37,673 nt of DNA from Paenibacillus rhizophilus (GTDB lineage Bacteria > Bacillota > Bacilli > Paenibacillales > Paenibacillaceae), in contig NZ_RQPI01000025.1 in the NCBI RefSeq assembly GCF_003854965.1, forward strand, positions 1-37,673. Direction: 5' to 3'. The position numbers were made by a program, and so were the translations under genes. Shown one piece after another: positions 33,110 through 37,673 of this stretch (positions within the stretch are counted from its first letter, which is position 1; each line of letters begins with the position of its first letter). A model generated the notes under the pieces. The model did no database searches. It saw only the letters and a program-made list of their open reading frames with translations, and was not told the DNA's origin.

Positions 33110-33529
33110 ATGCCAACTATCAATCAATTGGTTCGTAAAGGTCGTCAAGCCAAGATCGAAAAATCGAAATCGCCTGCACTGCAAAAAGGATTTAATGCCC
33201 TGAAGCGTGAGGCTACGGATTTGAGCGCTCCGCAAAAACGCGGCGTTTGTACTCGTGTAGGTACAATGACTCCGAAAAAACCGAACTCCGCACTTCGTAA
33301 GTATGCCCGTGTTCGCTTGACGAACCGCGTAGAGGTGACGGCTTACATTCCGGGTATCGGACATAACCTGCAAGAGCATAGCGTGGTGCTGATTCGCGGA
33401 GGCCGGGTTAAAGACCTTCCGGGTGTTCGTTACCACATCGTTCGCGGCGCGCTGGATACAGCAGGCGTGAACAACCGGATGCAATCCCGCTCCAAATACG
33501 GCGCGAAACGTCCGAAAGCTAAGAAATAA
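33110..33529 (+). CDS. rpsL: Ribosomal protein S12
   Basis: A 139-residue decoding-centre protein of the 30S subunit. It has the longer N-terminal part typical of Gram-positive S12 (compared with about 124 residues in E. coli). TPKKPNSALRK (54-64) and GGRVKDLPGVR are both of wild-type, streptomycin-sensitive form. ATG 33110 follows GGAAGGGGGTGG. Confidence 0.98.
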   Translation: MPTINQLVRKGRQAKIEKSKSPALQKGFNALKREATDLSAPQKRGVCTRVGTMTPKKPNSALRKYARVRLTNRVEVTAYIPGIGHNLQEHSVVLIRGGRVKDLPGVRYHIVRGALDTAGVNNRMQSRSKYGAKRPKAKK

Positions 33530-33572
33530 TTAAATGAATGAATAAGAACAATCTAATGAAAGGGGGATATCC

Positions 33573-34043
33573 ATGCCACGCAAAGGTCCAGTTTCCAAAA
33601 GAGACGTACTGCCGGATCCGTTGTATAACAGCAAACTGGTTACTCGTCTGATTAACCGTGTAATGCTGGATGGTAAAAGAGGTGTCGCTCAAAGCATTCT
33701 GTACAATGCGTTCAAGTTGATTGAAGAACGTACGGGTAAAGACCCGATGGAAGTTTTTGAAGCGGCCATTAAGAACATCATGCCGGTTCTGGAAGTTAAA
33801 GCCCGCCGTGTCGGCGGTGCCAACTACCAAGTGCCGATCGAAGTAAAACCGGAGAGACGTACTTCCCTGGGATTACGTTGGCTCGTTAACTACTCCCGCA
33901 ACCGCGGCGAGAAGACGATGGAAGAGCGTTTGGCGGCCGAGATTATCGACGCTTCCAACAACACAGGCGCTTCCGTTAAGAAACGTGAAGACACGCACAA
34001 AATGGCTGAAGCGAACAAAGCGTTTGCTCACTACCGCTGGTAG
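33573..34043 (+). CDS. rpsG: Ribosomal protein S7
   Basis: A 156-residue primary-binding 30S head protein, MPRKGPVSKRDVLPDPLYNS at the start and KMAEANKAFAHYRW at the end. AAAGGGGGAT precedes the ATG. It lies 43 bases after rpsL and 47 before fusA. In E. coli S7 regulates its operon; I see no matching structure that I can name here. Confidence 0.98.
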   Translation: MPRKGPVSKRDVLPDPLYNSKLVTRLINRVMLDGKRGVAQSILYNAFKLIEERTGKDPMEVFEAAIKNIMPVLEVKARRVGGANYQVPIEVKPERRTSLGLRWLVNYSRNRGEKTMEERLAAEIIDASNNTGASVKKREDTHKMAEANKAFAHYRW

Positions 34044-34090
34044 GATTATAGTCATCCAAATAACTTCAATTTTGAAGGGAGATCCATTTC

Positions 34091-36169
34091 ATGGCAAGAG
34101 AGTTCTCCTTGAAAAATACACGTAATATCGGGATCATGGCACATATTGACGCTGGTAAGACGACTACCACGGAACGGATTCTTTTCTATACAGGCCGTAC
34201 GCACAAAATCGGTGAAGTTCACGAAGGTGCAGCAACAATGGACTGGATGGAGCAAGAGCAGGAGCGCGGAATTACGATTACTTCCGCTGCTACCACTGCT
34301 GCGTGGAAAGGTCACCGCGTCAATATTATTGATACCCCGGGACACGTTGACTTCACCGTTGAAGTTGAACGTTCCCTTCGTGTATTGGACGGGGCAGTAG
34401 GCGTTTTCAGTGCAAAAGAGGGCGTTGAGCCTCAGTCTGAAACCGTTTGGAGACAGGCTGACCGTTATGGCGTTCCCCGGATCGCCTATGTAAACAAGAT
34501 GGATATCATCGGAGCGGATTACCTTAACGTTGTTAAGGATATGCGTGAGCGTCTGCAAGCAAATGCGGTTGCCATTCAGCTGCCGATCGGTGCCGAGAAC
34601 GACTTTATCGGCATTATCGACCTGGTGGAGCAAAATGCCCATATGTACAAAGACGATCTTGGCCGTGATATTGAAGTGACGGATATCCCGTCCGAATTCC
34701 TGGATCAAGTCGAAGAGCTGCGCAACGAACTGATTGAGAAAGTTGCGGAACTCGACGAAGATTTAACCATGAAGTACCTGGAAGGCGAAGAGATTACCGT
34801 TGATGAAATCAAGGCTGCACTGCGCAAAGGCGTAGTAGACGTTAAGATTTTCCCGGTTATCTGTGGTTCTTCTTACCGTAACAAAGGGGTTCAGCTGATG
34901 CTGGACGCCGTCATCGATTACCTGCCGGCTCCGATCGATGTTCCGTCGATCAAAGGTCATCTTGAAGATGGCACGGAAGCTGAGCGTCATTCTTCCGATG
35001 AAGAACCGTTCTCCGCGCTGGCATTTAAAATCATGACCGACCCTTATGTTGGTAAGCTGACGTTCTTCCGCGTATATTCCGGTGTTCTTGAGTCCGGTTC
35101 TTACGTCCTGAATGCCACTAAAGGCAAACGTGAGCGTATCGGCCGTATCCTGCAAATGCACGCGAACAGCCGTCAGGAAATTTCCATCGTGTATTCCGGC
35201 GACATCGCAGCTGCTGTAGGTTTGAAAGACACAGGCACAGGTGATACACTGTGTGATGAGAAGAATCCGGTTATTCTCGAATCGATGAACTTCCCTGATC
35301 CGGTTATCGAAATCGCAGTTGAACCTAAAACGAAGGCCGACCAAGACAAAATGGGCGTTGCCCTCGGCAAGCTGACCGAAGAAGACCCAACGCTGCGCGC
35401 ACACACCGACGAAGAAACGGGACAAACGATTCTGGCTGGTATGGGCGAGCTTCACTTGGATATCATCATCGACCGTATGCGTCGTGAATTCAAAGTGGAG
35501 ACCAATGTTGGTAAACCGCAGGTTGCTTACCGCGAAACGTTCAGAGCTCCTGCTCGCGTCGAAGGCAAGTTCGTTCGTCAGTCCGGCGGTCGTGGTCAAT
35601 ACGGTCACGTATGGGTTGAATTTGAGCCTCTCGAGGCAGGTACTGGCAGCCAGTTCGAAAGTAAGGTTGTCGGCGGTTCCGTACCGAGAGAATACATCGC
35701 TCCTGCGCTTGCAGGTATTGAAGAGCAAATGAAGAACGGCGTTATCGCTGGCTTCCCGCTCGTTGATGTCAAAGCAACCATCGTTGACGGTTCTTACCAT
35801 GATGTCGACTCCAACGAAATGGCGTTCAAAATTGCCGGCTCGATGGCGCTTAAAGCAGCTAAAGACAAGTGTAAGCCTGTCCTGCTTGAGCCAATCATGA
35901 AAGTGGAAGTAACAGTGCCTGAGGAATATATGGGCGACGTTATGGGTATGTTGAACTCCCGCCGCGGACGGATTGAAGGTATGGATTCCCGCGCCGGAGC
36001 ACAAATTATCCGTGCGAAAGTGCCTCTTTCCGAAATGTTCGGTTATTCCACTACACTGCGTTCCGGTACACAAGGCCGCGGCGTATTCTCGATGGAACTC
36101 TCCCACTACGAAGAAGTTCCTAAATCCATTGCGGACGAGATCGTGTCCAAGAACAAGGGCACAGATTAA
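34091..36169 (+). CDS. fusA: Elongation factor G
   Basis: A 692-residue translational GTPase that drives translocation. The P-loop is AHIDAGKTTTT (17-27), switch 2 is DTPGHVDFT and the G4 motif is NKMD. The five-domain length is normal, with domain IV segment SGGRGQYGHVWVE. AAGGGAGAT precedes the ATG. A 107-base gap without a clear promoter leads to tuf. Confidence 0.98.
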   Translation: MAREFSLKNTRNIGIMAHIDAGKTTTTERILFYTGRTHKIGEVHEGAATMDWMEQEQERGITITSAATTAAWKGHRVNIIDTPGHVDFTVEVERSLRVLDGAVGVFSAKEGVEPQSETVWRQADRYGVPRIAYVNKMDIIGADYLNVVKDMRERLQANAVAIQLPIGAENDFIGIIDLVEQNAHMYKDDLGRDIEVTDIPSEFLDQVEELRNELIEKVAELDEDLTMKYLEGEEITVDEIKAALRKGVVDVKIFPVICGSSYRNKGVQLMLDAVIDYLPAPIDVPSIKGHLEDGTEAERHSSDEEPFSALAFKIMTDPYVGKLTFFRVYSGVLESGSYVLNATKGKRERIGRILQMHANSRQEISIVYSGDIAAAVGLKDTGTGDTLCDEKNPVILESMNFPDPVIEIAVEPKTKADQDKMGVALGKLTEEDPTLRAHTDEETGQTILAGMGELHLDIIIDRMRREFKVETNVGKPQVAYRETFRAPARVEGKFVRQSGGRGQYGHVWVEFEPLEAGTGSQFESKVVGGSVPREYIAPALAGIEEQMKNGVIAGFPLVDVKATIVDGSYHDVDSNEMAFKIAGSMALKAAKDKCKPVLLEPIMKVEVTVPEEYMGDVMGMLNSRRGRIEGMDSRAGAQIIRAKVPLSEMFGYSTTLRSGTQGRGVFSMELSHYEEVPKSIADEIVSKNKGTD

Positions 36170-36276
36170 TCTTAGTTTAACTTGCCGTCCGGTTGTATCC
36201 CGTCAGACATCCTAGAAGAAGCTTAAGATCGGGCGGCTCCAATAATAAGAACCCATATTAAGGAGGATTTGTTCAA

Positions 36277-37467
36277 ATGGCAAAAGCTAAGTTTGAACGT
36301 AACAAACCGCACGTTAACATCGGAACTATCGGTCACGTCGACCATGGTAAAACGACACTGACTGCTGCAATCACAACTGTATTGTCTAAAAAATACGGCG
36401 GTGCCGCTGTAGCATTCGACCAAATCGACAAAGCTCCGGAAGAGCGCGAACGTGGTATCACGATCTCCACAGCTCACGTTGAATATGAAACTCCTAACCG
36501 TCACTACGCACACGTAGACTGCCCTGGACACGCCGACTATGTTAAAAACATGATCACTGGCGCAGCGCAAATGGACGGCGCTATCCTGGTTGTATCCGCA
36601 GCTGACGGCCCAATGCCGCAAACTCGCGAGCACATCCTGCTGTCCCGCCAAGTAGGCGTTCCTTACATCGTCGTTTTCCTGAACAAATGCGACATGGTTG
36701 AAGACGAAGAGCTTCTGGAACTGGTTGAAATGGAAGTTCGCGACCTGCTGAACGAATACGAATTCCCGGGCGACGACACTCCAATCACCCGCGGTTCCGC
36801 TCGTGAAGCCCTGCAAAATCCTGATGGCGAATGGGCGCAAAAGATCGTTGAAATGTTCGAAACGATCGACACTTACATTCCGCTGCCAGAGCGCGACACT
36901 GATAAGCCTTTCCTTATGCCTGTCGAGGACGTATTCTCCATCACTGGCCGCGGTACCGTGGCAACTGGCCGTATAGACCGCGGAACAGTTAAAGTGGGCG
37001 ACGAAGTTGAAATCGTTGGTATCCAAGAAGAGACGAAGAAATCCGTCGTTACCGGCGTTGAAATGTTCCGTAAATTGCTTGACTCCGCTCAAGCTGGCGA
37101 CAACATCGGCGCTCTGCTTCGTGGTGTTGACCGTAACCAAATCGAGCGCGGACAAGTGTTGGCTAAACCGGCTTCCGTTAAGCCGCACACTGAGTTCACT
37201 GCTCAAATCTACGTCCTGACTAAAGAAGAGGGTGGCCGTCATAAGCCCTTTTTCACAGGATACCGTCCTCAGTTCTACTTCCGTACAACTGACGTAACGG
37301 GTATCATCAACCTGCCAGAAGGTACTGAAATGGTAATGCCTGGCGACAACATCACAGTAACCGTTCAACTGATCGCTCCGATCGCTATCGAAGAAGGAAC
37401 GAAGTTCTCCATTCGTGAAGGCGGACGTACAGTTGGAGCCGGTACTGTAGCTTCTATCCAAAAATAA
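36277..37467 (+). CDS. tuf: Elongation factor Tu
   Basis: A 396-residue GTPase that brings aminoacyl-tRNA to the ribosome. The P-loop GHVDHGKT is at 19-26, DCPGHADY and NKCDMV follow, then domains 2 and 3 (KPHTEFTAQIYVLTKEEGG). Codon use is strongly biased, as expected for a very abundant protein. AAGGAGGAT precedes the ATG. A strong terminator follows 46 bases after the stop, and a group II intron starts right behind it. Confidence 0.99.
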   Translation: MAKAKFERNKPHVNIGTIGHVDHGKTTLTAAITTVLSKKYGGAAVAFDQIDKAPEERERGITISTAHVEYETPNRHYAHVDCPGHADYVKNMITGAAQMDGAILVVSAADGPMPQTREHILLSRQVGVPYIVVFLNKCDMVEDEELLELVEMEVRDLLNEYEFPGDDTPITRGSAREALQNPDGEWAQKIVEMFETIDTYIPLPERDTDKPFLMPVEDVFSITGRGTVATGRIDRGTVKVGDEVEIVGIQEETKKSVVTGVEMFRKLLDSAQAGDNIGALLRGVDRNQIERGQVLAKPASVKPHTEFTAQIYVLTKEEGGRHKPFFTGYRPQFYFRTTDVTGIINLPEGTEMVMPGDNITVTVQLIAPIAIEEGTKFSIREGGRTVGAGTVASIQK

Positions 37468-37512
37468 GTTCGAACTCTTACTCTAATAAGAGAAAGATAA
37501 GAACTAACAAAA

Positions 37513-37549
37513 CAAGGATCCTTCAATTGAAGGGTCCTTGTTTTTATTT
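37513..37549 (+). terminator. Terminator after tuf, insertion site of the intron
   Basis: CAAGGATCCTTCAA (37513-37526) pairs with TTGAAGGGTCCTTG (37527-37540) with one G-U pair, followed by TTTTTATTT (37541-37549). A complete, strong intrinsic terminator; the group II intron begins at the next base. Confidence 0.93.
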
Positions 37550-37673
37550 GTGCGCCCAGCATGGGCGCTATCTTTAGGGTTGAAGTCCCGAATGGCGAAG
37601 GCAGTAGTAGCCATTAGCTTAAGACAAGGGTGTCTACCGCGAGGTGGAATCTGAAGGAAGTCGGCGGCAAATC
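37550..37673 (+). mobile_element. Group II intron, class C-like, 5' part (partial)
   Basis: Starting with GTGCGCCCAGCATGGGCGC (37550-37568), the sequence has the boundary and domain I features of bacterial group II introns. It lines up, from memory, with the class IIC intron of Oceanobacillus iheyensis: AGTCCCGAA, GAAGGCAGTAGTAGCCATTAG, CAAGGGTGTC, GGAATCTGAAGGAAG and GGCGGCAAA occur in the same order. Class C introns are known to insert directly behind intrinsic terminators, as here. The element is cut by the window end, so the reverse transcriptase gene, domain V and the 3' end are not seen. It lies between tuf and the place where rpsJ is usually found. Confidence 0.87.

Noticed and set aside
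37660..37673. AAAT at the window end as the intron's EBS1 pairing with ATTT of the upstream exon.
   Set aside because: EBS1 lies in a later part of domain I, which is outside the window; a four-base match means nothing.
1..37673. Search for CRISPR arrays, prophage genes, transposases, toxin-antitoxin pairs or defence islands.
   Set aside because: None seen on either strand; apart from the partial group II intron the window is housekeeping DNA.

Overview
This window is a housekeeping segment of a Bacillota chromosome, most likely a Paenibacillus. The basis is gene order (rRNA operon, ctsR-mcsA-mcsB-clpC, radA-disA, yacL-ispD-ispF, gltX-cysE-cysS-mrnC-rlmB-rae1, sigH, rpmG-secE-nusG, rplKAJL, rpoBC, rpsLG-fusA-tuf), protein sequences close to but distinct from Bacillus subtilis, strong Shine-Dalgarno sequences, TTG starts on rplJ, rpoB and rpoC, and moderate GC content. 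All genes but one lie on the + strand.

Layout. 1-548: 3' end of 23S rRNA, a spacer without tRNA genes, 5S rRNA and two tandem terminators. 653-1825: an Eis-like GNAT acetyltransferase. 1834-6802: the CtsR-controlled protein quality-control operon (repressor, arginine-kinase pair McsA/McsB, ClpC unfoldase). 6931-10258: radA, disA and pssA. 10302-10815: the only minus-strand gene, a small protein of unknown function with its own promoter. 10905-13368: yacL and an ispD-ispF reading frame with no stop between the two enzymes. 13340-19314: gltX, a cysteine T-box leader, cysE, cysS, mrnC, rlmB and rae1, with ATGA overlaps at two junctions. 19393-20168: sigH. 20309-24093: rpmG, secE, nusG, rplK, rplA, the L10 leader, rplJ and rplL. 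24152-32549: a RsmC-like methyltransferase, a complex rpoB leader, rpoB and rpoC. 32638-37549: the L7Ae-like gene, rpsL, rpsG, fusA and tuf with its terminator. 37550 to the end: the 5' part of a group II intron, cut by the window edge.

The genes serve protein quality control, c-di-AMP signalling and DNA repair, phospholipid and isoprenoid precursor synthesis, cysteine synthesis and charging, rRNA/mRNA processing, and the core transcription and translation machinery. Control is mostly by RNA or local operators: a CtsR box, a T-box, the L10 leader attenuator and a probable attenuator ahead of rpoB.

No prophage, CRISPR array, insertion sequence or defence cluster is visible. The points most worth a second look are the group IIC-type intron placed exactly behind the tuf terminator, the ispD-ispF fusion with an internal ribosome binding site, and the rpoB leader (strong promoter, 46-codon open frame, intrinsic terminator). 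None of these is proof of a new system.
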